NCBI GenBank assembly: GCA_936450465.1
Contig: OW388302.1
Location: 18,987,569 to 19,051,568, forward strand
Source of the DNA: Gibbula magus
Lineage: Eukaryota; Mollusca; Gastropoda; Trochida; Trochidae
Length of the DNA stretch: 64,000 nt
Direction of reading: 5' to 3'
Shown here piece after piece: positions 1 through 8,984 of this stretch. Position 1 is the stretch's first letter. Each line of letters starts with the position of its first letter. Below the pieces are notes generated by a model. The model saw nothing but the letters and a program-made list of their open reading frames with translations. It searched no databases and had not been told where the DNA came from. The position numbers and the translations under genes are program-made.

Positions 1-79
1 AAATATCACTTACCGAAGTTAAACTGGGATGGAAAACCATAAAGCTTTGTAAAGGCAGTAGATTAGTAAACGTTTAACA

Positions 80-304
80 CTGTTTGATGACGGACACTGT
101 GCAGTTCAAGATGATGCAATCCAAACAGGGGTGGGATAAGTCTTGTTTACAATTACTTCCTTCAGCGTATCGCCCCATGTCAGGTGTACACAGTTTCTAA
201 AATATAACAATGTTTGATGCCTGATATGGTACAGTTCAAGATGCGATAAGTCTTGTCTATTATTTACTTCCTTCAGCGTATCGCCCCATGTCAGGTGTAC
301 ACAG
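80..304 (+). repeat. Imperfect tandem duplication covering a splice-acceptor region
   Basis: Two copies of a unit of about 100-120 bp. Both run from TGTTTGATG through CAGTTCAAGATG and GATAAGTCTTGT to CTTCCTTCAGCGTATCGCC and CATGTCAGGTGTACACAG. The second copy abuts the first visible AASS-like exon; the first runs into non-coding sequence. No other coding sequence was recognised in 1-294. Confidence 0.8.
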
Positions 305-411
305 ACGTGGAGGAGACTCGAGCTCAGATCAGGACGCTCAGATTAGACAGTTTCCTGGAGTCGTTCCAACCAATCGTCTTCGTCTTCACTGGCACCGGAA
401 GTGTTTCTAAG
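295..411 (+). CDS. AASS: AASS-like exon 1 of those visible
   Basis: Frame VYTDVEETRAQ...FQPIVFVFTGTGSVSK, donor AAG|GTTTCA. It holds the glycine-rich Rossmann motif. The acceptor is taken as TCAG at 291-294; CACAG ending at 304 is an alternative that would shift the phase. The acceptor region lies in a local duplication, so the 5' limit is uncertain. Confidence 0.75.
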
Positions 412-3400
412 GTTTCATGAACATTACCTCTCAACCATTGAGTGATTTAAAACAGTAATGTAGCCTTAACCACAAAACTTAATTTCTTATTCGATTGATT
501 TTATTAGTCCGTTCCTATGCCAAAATGTTACATTTTAGAACTTGAAATTTGATTTTTGGAAACTCAAAACTTTTCATTAGATCACCAACAAGTTAATACA
601 TAAATTATAAACCACTCTTAACAACAAATTAAATGATCGCAATCCATTAACTCCTGCAGGGAGCACGGAGTATGTTCAGGGAGCTACCACACGAGATGAT
701 CTCAGTGGAGGAACTCCCTCAGATACACAGACAGACTAAAGGTTGGTGTTAAGAGTAGCTGATTGAGTGTAAAATCGTTAACGTTTCAGTTAGAGAAAAT
801 GTGCACAATGTGTTCCCAGTAAGGAAACCGCATTAAAGTAGTGTGTCCTGGAAGGATGATGTTATGAAGATTTAAATGCAATTAATTATGTCTTTACACA
901 TCATTTGTTCTCGAATAATTGTAGATTCTATCTCCATCGAATCGTTTCTCTGTAGTTCTACATGTAGAAACGTTATTTTGTGTATATAATTTTATATTTA
1001 TTATAGTATTTACATTATTTTATTTCACGATTCAATTAATATTGTTTTGGGCCTAATGTCCGTGCAGGCCATTCTATTTATCTGATGGATGGACAGCTTA
1101 ATTCATTATTATTTTATTGTTGTCTGTTCAAAACAATTAGTCTTCTGCTTTCTCATTTATCTCCTTACATCTTACATACCTATAGGTTGCTGTCTCTCAT
1201 TGCACGATCTGTTCAAACACACTGCTTATATCATTTCTGTTATGACATGGTTAGTTATATGTGACAAGGCATTCGATATACATGTATGTTAAATGTTATT
1301 ATCAACCTACCAGCCATTTAACGTGATACTTGAAACGATCAAGAAGAACCTTACATAGAAATCTTTGCCGTACTGGGATTGAGACAGTGAACAAGGATTT
1401 TACGAACGACTCTATATAGAATCTGGGGTTTTCGATAACTGGATAAGAAAGCGTATTTTATACTTAAAAACGGTTGATAATATAGATAAGCCATTCTACC
1501 TTGGATATGGTAAGGTTGTAGACCCTGATAGTCAGGAAAAACCCTCGGATGCTTCGCCTCCTCGGGTTTTTCCTTCCTATCAGGGCCCACAACCTTACCA
1601 TATCCTCGGTATTATGGCTTATCCTTTTCAGGATCCGCTATATCCTAGGTGACTTGAGCTATCAACACCTCAGTGTCACCCACAAGGTACATGTTATTTG
1701 TAATTGCTAATGTATTATCTTAGTCCGACAGCAGCTCTACGGATGTGTCGTGTCCAGAAGAGATCATTTCATCCGGAAGGAGGGTGGAGTCTTCAGTGAG
1801 AACGAGGCTACCCTGTATCCAGACCGCTACACGTCCTGTTTCAACACAAAGGTCGCCAGGATAATAGTATCAATGGTTGAACCCCTTCTCTTCCAGTAGA
1901 ATTTGCTCCCTATCGTGTCCTCTGTTCTAAATAGAAAGGAGTAAGTTCTGATGGGAGAGAATGGGGTTTGGCCCTGTCTGTGCTCAATAGAAGGGAGTAA
2001 GTTCTGATGGGAGAGAATGGGGTTTGGCCCTGTCTGTGCTCAATAGAAGGGAGTAAGTTCTGATGGGAGAGAATGGGGTTTGGCCCTGTCTGTGCACAAT
2101 AGAAGGGAGTAAGTTCTGATGGGAGAGAATGGGGTTTTGCCCTGTCTGTGCTCAACGTGAAGTTCGCTTTCGATTGGAATATTTCATATGTGATTGGTCC
2201 CGAAATAGGTCAGTTTTACTGGTACATTTTCCACGGAACGATGTTGGAGAGCTAGATCTGGGCTCCGTTCCATAACAACGAGCGTTTATAATCGCTCATG
2301 GACCGCTCAATGTAGCGCTCAATAAACGCTCAATGTAGCTCATTCTTTCCTGAACGACACGGTGCAATTCCTCGAGGTATGCTCGCTTTGCTACGGTAGC
2401 GCTCCATTGAGCAATCACGTTCAAGAGAGGTTTAATGTAGCGCTCAATGAGCGATTATAAGCGCTCACTGTTATGGATGTTATGGAACAGAGCCCTGAAC
2501 GGGACACGGCAAACTTATAATTATATTTTAAAGGCGCTGTTCTGCTTACTAAAAAAAGCTCTCTCTCTCTCTCCAAAACAGTCACCCTCTATAACATCGA
2601 ATTATGTAATACCCTCTGCCAAGCTGCAGGCAAGACTCGGAACCACTGGCTGTTACATAAAATTATGTTATGTCTCTGCTGGCTTGAAGCAACCATGCCT
2701 GGTGTAGACTGTCACTCATGATATAGTCCACATGGATATGTATAGGACACGTCACGTTAAAAGCCTCAACTGTAAAGGACATGCCACGTTAAAAGTCTAT
2801 ACTGTAAAGGACATGTCACGTTAAAAGCCTCAACCGTATAGGACATGTCACGTTGAAAGCCTCAACTGTATAGGACATGTCAGGTTAAAAGTGTACACTG
2901 TATAGGACATGTCACGTTAAAAGTATATATTGTATAGGACATGTCAGGTTAAAAGTGTACACTGTATAGGACATGTCACGTTAAAAGTATATATTGTATA
3001 GGACATGTCAGGTTAAAAGTATATACTGTAAAGGACATGTCACGTTAAAAGTATATATTGTATAGGACATGTCAGGTTAAAAGTGTACACTGTATAGGAC
3101 ATGTCACGTTAAAAGCCTCAACTGTAAAGGACATGTCACGTTAAAAGTATATACTGTAAAGGATATGTCACGTTAAAAGTATATATTGTATAGGACATGT
3201 CACGTTAAAAGCCTATACTGTATAGGACATGTCACGTTAAAATTCTATACTGTATAGGACATGTCACGTTCCGAAGCTGTTGCTATACTAAACTGAAACT
3301 ATTCAAACAGCAAGTTCATATTATGATCATTGATCTATTTGAATCTTTTCCATTGAATAATGTTGTGATCAACCCTGTTGAAAATAAACTAATAGTATTG

Positions 3401-6400
3401 ATAAAAATGGAGTTGCGGAAAATCCCGGTTTTGCAGAAACGGCGCTCAACCCTTGTGAATATGAAATATGTAAACTATTAGTTATTCAAAATAATGGATT
3501 AATGTATTTAATAGTTGAATGATATTATCAACCTGTTTTACAATACAAACAAGTTTGAAATGTAAACGAGCCATCGCCACTGTTACATCCCCTACGCATA
3601 TATATGCTGGAATGTGTATAAATTCACATAACAGACACAAATGTACATATATATTTTAATAAGTGTATGCTTATTTCGTCGTTTTCTCTTGCTTCGATGC
3701 TATGCAATAGATATATTTACAAGTATATGGCTTTCAATAATTGTTTTATTATAAAATTCAGAATACAATATATATATATGTACCACAGATAGCTCCATAT
3801 GCTTCCTGCATCATCAACGGTATCTTCTGGAGCCCTGATTCTCCTCGCCTGCTCACACGCCAAGACGAGAGAATCCTCACTGGTTCCAGAGAAGACAAAC
3901 CGCTCACAGGAGAAGACGCCAAGTTGCCGTTCGGAGAGGACGGGGTTCAAGTAAACACTGTTTATGATAGGATGCCTTCAAAGGGTAAACAGTATAAGAG
4001 ACCAAACAAGCTGGGTCTACTAGCTATATGCGACATCTCCGCTGATCCAGGAGGATCTATTGAGTTCATGAGGAGGTGCACAACGCTGGATTCTCCTTTC
4101 TACCTGTACAATCATGTCGAAGATTCCGAGAAGAACAGGTGCGTGTGTTTGCTTTGATTTAAGAAAAAGAAGACGAGTTGGCGTGCTTTATCGTTGAATA
4201 AAAACATAGCAGGGAGTGTTTTATGCTCTCTGCTATGTTTTATTCAACGATAAAGAACAACAACGAGTCTTCTATTTCTTATATGAGATGCCTTTAAATA
4301 GTTGCTCGCTTTTCTATAAAATCCGCGGATATATAATGTTGTCTGCATAAACTATTTTTTGAGAATATTAATGCCTCCCGTCGTAGAACACATCCTCTAG
4401 CATTGGACAATCAAAGTGACGTAAAATATGACGTCATTTGCTAAGCGACTCTCCAACTGTCGTCTAAAATCACGAGCATGTTTTATTGTCTCATAAAGCA
4501 CGCTATCGGTCCCATTGGCCGCTTGTGTTTTATTGCCGTTGGTATCATATATTATCAGTTAAACCTTGTATTATCCAAGGAGAAAATCCCGACAGTAGGG
4601 GGTCTTTGTTATTGTCAATAAGAGACACGTAGAACTGAGCGATATTCGCAAGAGTTCAGTTAGTACAGCACTGGTCAACTGTCTGATCATTGAACAGCAT
4701 GTGTCACTAGTGTTTAGGGTGTGAATTTGCCGAATCCCAAACATTCCAGTGAACACTTCACCATAGAAAAGCGAACCAAAGACGTTGTGCTATTTTTCTT
4801 TCATATTTCCTTAATATTTGAAATACTAAACTAAAGCAATTTCATTATTAGTATCCTAATCAAGTAAGAATATGTTGTGGTCTTTCTACTTTAGCCTGGC
4901 AGGCGAGGGTATCTTGATGTGCACTGTGGACAAACTACCGAGTCTGATGCCCCGGGAAGCTACAGACCAGTTCAGTAGCTCCCTCCTGCCTCTCGTCCCA
5001 GATATGGTGAGTTGGGTGTTGGTGTCGTATTATTATTATTATACATTAATGTCCTCTATCACCACCTACTATCTCTCCATCCTTTCTGTATCCTTCTCTT
5101 CCTGTCTTCCATGTTCTCCCTCCTTTCACTTCCCCCTTTCTACCCTGTACAAGTAACTCCATTTCTCTCTCCTTTCTTCCTAACGCCTTGCTTTCTCGTC
5201 TCTCCTTCCCGTTCTCCCAGTCAGAAGCACGATAAGTCGCCGAGGTCTTCAGATGTAAATTTTTTTCAATGGAAAGCTTTTTGGTATGAAATAAATGTGT
5301 CGTTTCAGTTGAAGATAGACGCGGCACAAACCATGGACGAGGACAGATGTAACCCATGTTTGAAAAGGGTAAGTTTCTGATAGTCTTCTTATTCCAAGAT
5401 GTTCAATGGGTACATTTTTTCTCGGAAACTATGACACTTAGGTGAATGGAATGTTCGGGGCTTGATACTAAGGTGGGGTTCGCAGACCAGATCCGAAACT
5501 TGACATCTTGAAAGAGTTATTACCCTTGAATGTAATTATACTTGCTCACAACTAGGTTCGTACTGTAGCTTGTTTCACGTCTTTAACAGCTTGTGTTAGC
5601 CTATAGTTCATGATTACCTATACATATACTTTTGACACGTCATTCATGTCAGAAAACAACCAAGCAGCGAAACACGGAATATCATGCATAAATTTCATAT
5701 TGTAGGGGAGTTCAGGGTATTGCCCCTTGTTACATTTGAGATTTGTGCCACACTTTTTCTATAAGATATTAAAATCTTAAGAATTATATCTTTGTTTTAC
5801 ATACATCAATCCTTGAAAGAACAACTCTAAATTTTAAAAGTAGCCAGTTATACTTTCTTAATCTTGGCCCGGTTTACCCCATTTGTTGTGGGGAAAAGAA
5901 TTCAGTGTGCCCGATTTGCCCTGTTTCCTCACTGTACCTCACTGCATTTCTAAAAAAATGATGTCAGGTTATTTTGAGAGAATGAACTAGGCGGTGCAAC
6001 AGTACACAAGTTACACTTTTCAATCCAACTATACATATTGAATCGGTACTGTTGATTATATAACAATCCAGTAACACTTATTTTAATCAACTAAGTAACG
6101 GTAGTGATCTTGTCCATATTTGTATCAAACAAATAATTTTAAATCAATATGATGACAAAGATCACTACTGGAAACTAAACAAATAAGACTTTGGACAAAA
6201 ATCCATTTGGTTCCATAAAACATTGGAAATGGCAATACAATTTCAATTCACATACCATTTAAAATGATAACACTATGTAGAAGGAAACAAAACATCGTTA
6301 ACCCTCACAATCTGTCTTGATAGTGGACACATTAGCCAAAGACAATATCACTGTGAGACAGAATACTGAACTAAACTGGTTCAAGCAATGGAATAAGGAA

Positions 6401-7299
6401 ACTACAACAACCTTTGCTCATACTCATACACATATCACTAATGTCCATCTCGTTCAGCTTAAACGTCCCCTGTAATCTCTGAGCCATCAACATACGTCTC
6501 CCAGAGCGCTTTCAAATAATATCCCTTTAATTGTATCAAACTGTACTTTTCAAAACAAAGACCAAGGAATGAGAACGTACGTGGATTGTTGCCCTTGACA
6601 CAGTATTGAATGGACGATGCTCGCTTCATTACACTCATTATGGCAAATTCGACATAGGAAAAGTTTATGTTTACTTTCTTATTATGCTGTTTTAGATAAT
6701 AAAAAAACCCACATGTTTATCGTTATGTCTGGTACTTTTGAACCCATTAATATTCCCATCTCTTATAGCGAGTCGTAGGGATGACCATGGCTGTCACAAC
6801 ATGTCTCACATACAACACAAAAGTATAGTTTTAACTTACATGGATTAACAGAAGTAAATGATTTATTTCAAACCCTTCGCAAAAATGATTAACACAATTT
6901 AAGAATACATAATTTGAAACAAACTTTTAGTGTTTTTTTCTTACATCCATTGCACTTAAAAACAGGAAGATTTTCTGGATAACATCATCTTTAATGTGAA
7001 AATACACGTCGTTTCGGAGTACATACTCACTCCTTCATCAGGTGGAATCTACTCCGAAACGTTGTGTATTTTCACATTAAAGAAGTTATCCAGAACATCT
7101 TCCTGTTCTTATGTATACCACTCCTAATTGCTCTTCAAAGACCTGTCCATTGCACTTGCAATTTGCAATGCGATAATAGAAGATAAAGAACTACTAATTT
7201 GTTTGTTTTCAATTTCAGGCGATTATAGCCAGAAATGGACATCTGACGGCAGAGTATGAATACATTGATAAATTGAGACAGAAACTGGACCAAGAATAG
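295..7299 (+). CDS. AASS: Lysine-ketoglutarate reductase (AASS N-terminal half), 3' part of gene, seven exons
   Basis: Spliced host gene; 5' exons lie before the window. Joining 295-411, 660-741, 1724-1851, 3789-4138, 4895-5006, 5309-5368 and 7219-7299 gives one open frame with GT donors, AG acceptors and matching phases. The family condenses lysine with 2-oxoglutarate using NADPH to make saccharopine, in mitochondria. Visible landmarks in family order: the nucleotide-binding stretch VFVFTGTGSVSKGA, then RELPHEM, VVSRRDHFIRK, IAPYASCIINGIFW, SPRLLTRQD, LLAICDISADPGGSIEF, GEGILMCTVDKLP and NGHLTAEYEYIDKLR. The frame ends YIDKLRQKLDQE-stop, where bifunctional animal AASS would continue through a linker into saccharopine dehydrogenase. 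The stretch LTRQD to LLAICD is longer than usual and Lys/Asp/Gly rich. The 36 residues before the FTGTG motif match the family poorly. Homology is very likely; LKR-only status is an inference, because an unseen alternative 3' exon cannot be excluded. Confidence 0.9.
660..741 (+). CDS. AASS: AASS-like exon 2
   Basis: Acceptor CTCCTGCAG before 660 and donor GTTGGT at 742. It reads GARSMFRELPHEMISVEELP, continuing directly from SVSK of the preceding exon. It leaves one base (phase 1) that pairs with TC of the next exon to make Val. Confidence 0.85.
1487..1623. mobile_element. Fold-back (MITE-like) element in intron
   Basis: Two arms of about 60 bp form a long imperfect hairpin. The left arm (1487-1551) contains GGATATGGTAAGGTTGTAG and AGGAAAAACCC. 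The right arm (1562-1622) contains the complement, GGGTTTTTCC through CAACCTTACCATATCC. The loop is short. No transposase is present. The rest of this intron (742-1723) shows nothing else recognisable. Confidence 0.8.
1724..1851 (+). CDS. AASS: AASS-like exon 3
   Basis: Acceptor TTATCTTAG, donor GTCGCC. It reads RQQLYGCVVSRRDHFIRK and ends DRYTSCFNTK, as expected just before the conserved IAPY segment carried by the next exon. Confidence 0.87.
1933..2156. repeat. 56-bp minisatellite, four copies
   Basis: Units start at 1933, 1989, 2045 and 2101, all exactly 56 bp apart and nearly identical. Each contains AGTAAGTTCTGATGGGAGAG and GGGGTTTGGCCCTGTCTGTG. It lies in an intron of the AASS-like gene. 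The minus-strand open frame through it exists only because of the repetition. Confidence 0.95.
2260..2495. mobile_element. MITE with inverted ends, copy 1
   Basis: Inverted ends: GGGCTCCGTTCCATAACA at 2260 and its near-complement TGTTATGGAACAGAGCCC ending at 2495. The interior is full of AGCGCTCAATGAGCG-type motifs in both orientations. A shorter relative lies at 7710-7797. No clear target duplication was found. Confidence 0.8.
2741..3272. repeat. 32-bp minisatellite, about 17 copies
   Basis: Core TATAGGACATGTCACGTTAA recurs every 32 bp. The rest of the unit alternates between types ending AAGCCTCAACTG, AAGTATATACTG and AAGTGTACACTG. Some units carry CAGGTT for CACGTT. It lies in the same intron as the two preceding repeats. 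The remainder, 3273-3788, is AT-rich with nothing recognised. Confidence 0.95.
3789..4138 (+). CDS. AASS: AASS-like exon 4
   Basis: 350-bp exon: acceptor TACCACAG, donor AACAG|GTGCGT. It encodes IAPYASCIINGIFW, SPRLLTRQD, a family-atypical charged insert of about 35 residues, then LLAICDISADPGGSIEF and CTTLDSPFYLY. It leaves two bases that combine with C of the next exon to give Ser. Confidence 0.92.
4161..4280. mobile_element. Fold-back element in intron 4
   Basis: Strong hairpin: TTATCGTTGAATAAAAACAT on the left pairs with ATGTTTTATTCAACGATAA on the right around a GTGTTTTATG loop. The outer arms (AAGAAAAAGAAGACGAGTTG against CAACGAGTCTTCTATTTCTT) also pair. The rest of the intron has two TGACGT(CA) motifs near 4416-4435 and no gene. 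Confidence 0.8.
4895..5006 (+). CDS. AASS: AASS-like exon 5
   Basis: Acceptor CTACTTTAG, donor ATG|GTGAGT. It reads LAGEGILMCTVDKLPSLMPR and ends LLPLVPDM, collinear with the end of the LKR domain. The following intron is CT-rich with a short ATT run. Confidence 0.9.
5309..5368 (+). CDS. AASS: AASS-like exon 6
   Basis: 60-bp exon with acceptor CGTTTCAG and donor AGG|GTAAGT. It reads LKIDAAQTMDEDRCNPCLKR, which fits the variable segment between the two conserved blocks on either side. Both splice sites are strong. Confidence 0.8.
5369..6960 (+). other. Intron 6 of the AASS-like gene, no gene seen
   Basis: AT-rich intron. Parts of 6170-6670 read on the minus strand give a Cys/His pattern like the zinc-knuckle tail of LINE reverse transcriptases (LCRICHNECNEASIVH), but stops are frequent and the fragment is not assignable. 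Nothing else was recognised. Confidence 0.5.
6961..7108 (-). repeat. Long hairpin with hammerhead-like core motifs
   Basis: Arms of about 60 bp: AACAGGAAGATTTTCTGGAT to GTTTCGGAGTA, then TACTCCGAAAC to ATCCAGAACATCTTCCTGTT. On the minus strand the loop reads CTGATGA, then GGAGT-loop-ACTCC, then GAAAC, flanked by long complementary sequence. This order matches the hammerhead ribozyme core seen in Penelope-like elements and retrozymes. An extra A precedes helix II and helix I is weak, so activity is doubtful. It may be only a fold-back copy of an element end. Confidence 0.55.
7219..7299 (+). CDS. AASS: AASS-like terminal exon 7 with stop TAG
   Basis: Acceptor TTTCAATTTCAG, then AIIARNGHLTAEYEYIDKLR and QKLDQE followed by TAG at 7297-7299. 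The family continues into a linker and the dehydrogenase Rossmann fold from this point, and none follows here. No canonical AATAAA was seen in the next 400 bases, so the transcript end is unknown. Confidence 0.82.
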   Translation, partial: AIIARNGHLTAEYEYIDKLRQKLDQE

Positions 7300-7412
7300 C
7301 CTCTCCACCGGTTTATTCGATAGTGTTTGTTGGTCCATGAAACACGGTGGATATTCTGCCCATCGTTTCCGGAGCTCGTGAACTCGTCCACCAAATTTGT
7401 TATACAGTCTTT

Positions 7413-7655
7413 CCGTATCATGCAGATGTGCCGTTTGGGGGTTTCAATTTTTTCAATTTTATATTTGTTTCTGTTTCTATGGTAACTTTGTCCTTTTGAA
7501 GGGTACACTTTGATTCCGAAGGAAAACTCTAACGCTGTTTCATCTTTCTTCAAATTTCCTCACATAATGCAAGTGTGCCTTTTTGGGATTCGAAATTTTT
7601 CACATTTTTTTCCCGTGGTAACAATTTGGACTTTGTCTTTTTGAAGGATAACCCC
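7413..7655. repeat. Old direct repeat, two copies about 147 bp apart
   Basis: ATGCAGATGTGCCGTTTGGG, GGTAACTTTG and TCCTTTTGAAGG near 7416-7502 recur as ATGCAAGTGTGCCTTTTTGG, GGTAACAATTTGG and TCTTTTTGAAGG near 7567-7650. The copies are diverged. This lies 3' of the AASS-like stop and could be part of its transcript or an old tandem-core element. Confidence 0.6.
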
Positions 7656-7709
7656 AAAATTGTTAAATTGTTTGAGGTTTCTAACGTGAATTGAGAGAAG
7701 GGGAGATAA

Positions 7710-7797
7710 GGGCTCCGTTCAATAACAGCGAGCGCTTATAATTGCTCATTGACCGCTCATTGAGCGATTACTTTGAAACCTCTCTTGAACATGGCCC
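7710..7797. mobile_element. MITE relative, copy 2 (shortened)
   Basis: Begins GGGCTCCGTTCAATAACAGC like the element at 2260, keeps GCTCATTGAGCGATTA, and ends AAACCTCTCTTGAACATGGCCC. The piece CCTCTCTTGAAC is the complement of CAAGAGAGG inside copy 1, so this is the same family with internal loss. 7798-8154 shows nothing recognised. Confidence 0.7.
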
Positions 7798-8154
7798 TGT
7801 ATTACGAGTAAAACAGCTTCTAGTTATCTATATATTATAAGGTTCTGAAGAGTATCAATTGAGGCATGTATCAGGACAGATACTTGAGTCACGGAAGGTT
7901 TCAAACATTCAACTAGTGTTATTTAACAGTTGTAAATACTTTCTGCAGCAAATATAATGTAAAATCTAGTCAATCAAGTATTTTATTTATGAAAACTTCC
8001 GGTGGCGCTGCGTGGATGGCCAGTCGTTGATATTGCTCGCTCTCCAAACCCAGTAAAAGTTTAGGCAATTACAATTTGAGCAAAGAAAAACCAAAGAGGT
8101 AAACACCATAACCAAACTCGGAATAACCCTGACGCTACATAACAGGAAGACGGT

Positions 8155-8885
8155 ATGCTGACTAGAGCCCGAGTTGGGTCCGACGAGCCACCCGGTCCGA
8201 TCGATACTCCGACCACGCCGCCAGCCATGACACCCGAAGCGGACGGTAGTGATATGAAAGCCTTCATAACTTCTGGGCTGAAGCGACAGACAACCGAACT
8301 AGGAGGTAAACTTGACAACATGTCTAGAGAAATAAAAGAGCTGAAGGAAAAAACTACTGACATACTTGCTTCAGTGAATTATAATGCAGAGAGAATTGAA
8401 CTGAACACGGGAGAAATTGAAAACCTGAAAGCTCAGATAGTTACCCTCAAAAATGTCAAAAAAAACTCCTAACACAGAAAATCCATTCAAGAAAATGTAA
8501 CCTCCTAATCTATGGGATACAGGACAGTAAGGACCCGTTAGAGGCGACCAAGGAGCTTTTTAAAGTATTGGGGGTGGATAACGTGGACTCAATGTTATTT
8601 ACAAATGTGCACAGTCTTCCACACACAAGTACGGACCCCAAGAACTTTAGGGCGACTATGCCAAAGCCCATCGTGGTAAAGTTTGTAAAATTCGCCGACA
8701 GACAGATGGTGTTCAACGCTACGTTCAAATACTTTTCTTACATGAAGAAACACAAATTCAGTATACGCACGGATCTGCCAGTAGCATTGAAAAAGGTACG
8801 AGGACGACTTGCGAATGTAGCCTATGATCTAAGAAACTCCAAGAAAGTACAGACTAAAACTATAAAAATAGAGCCATGGGCTCTG
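8155..8885 (+). pseudogene. LINE-B ORF1 (RNA-binding/coiled-coil protein), broken
   Basis: Starts MLTRARVGSDEPPG. A charged coiled-coil-like region follows (about residues 35-105: LDNMSREIKELKEK, IELNTGEIENLKAQI). A frameshift near 8465 leads to NLLIYGIQDSKD in another frame, then FVKFADRQMVFNA, KFSIRTDLPVALKK and SKKVQTK. This order (coiled coil, RRM-like domain, C-terminal basic domain) is that of L1/Tx1-type ORF1 proteins, which coat LINE RNA. LINE-A ORF1 shares NLLFYGIKD and SIRTDLPAKLKK. The C-terminus is cut by the inserted element at 8886. Confidence 0.8.
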
Positions 8886-8984
8886 TAGCTCATCAGGATT
8901 TCATTGATTAACAATCTAAAGTTGAATATTTAAGTTATTTAAGTTATTGTTTACAAGCAAAAGATAGGTTCTTAGATCATGACC

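Noticed and set aside
1910..2155. Minus-strand 81-residue repeat protein
   Set aside because: It lies wholly in the 56-bp minisatellite within an intron.
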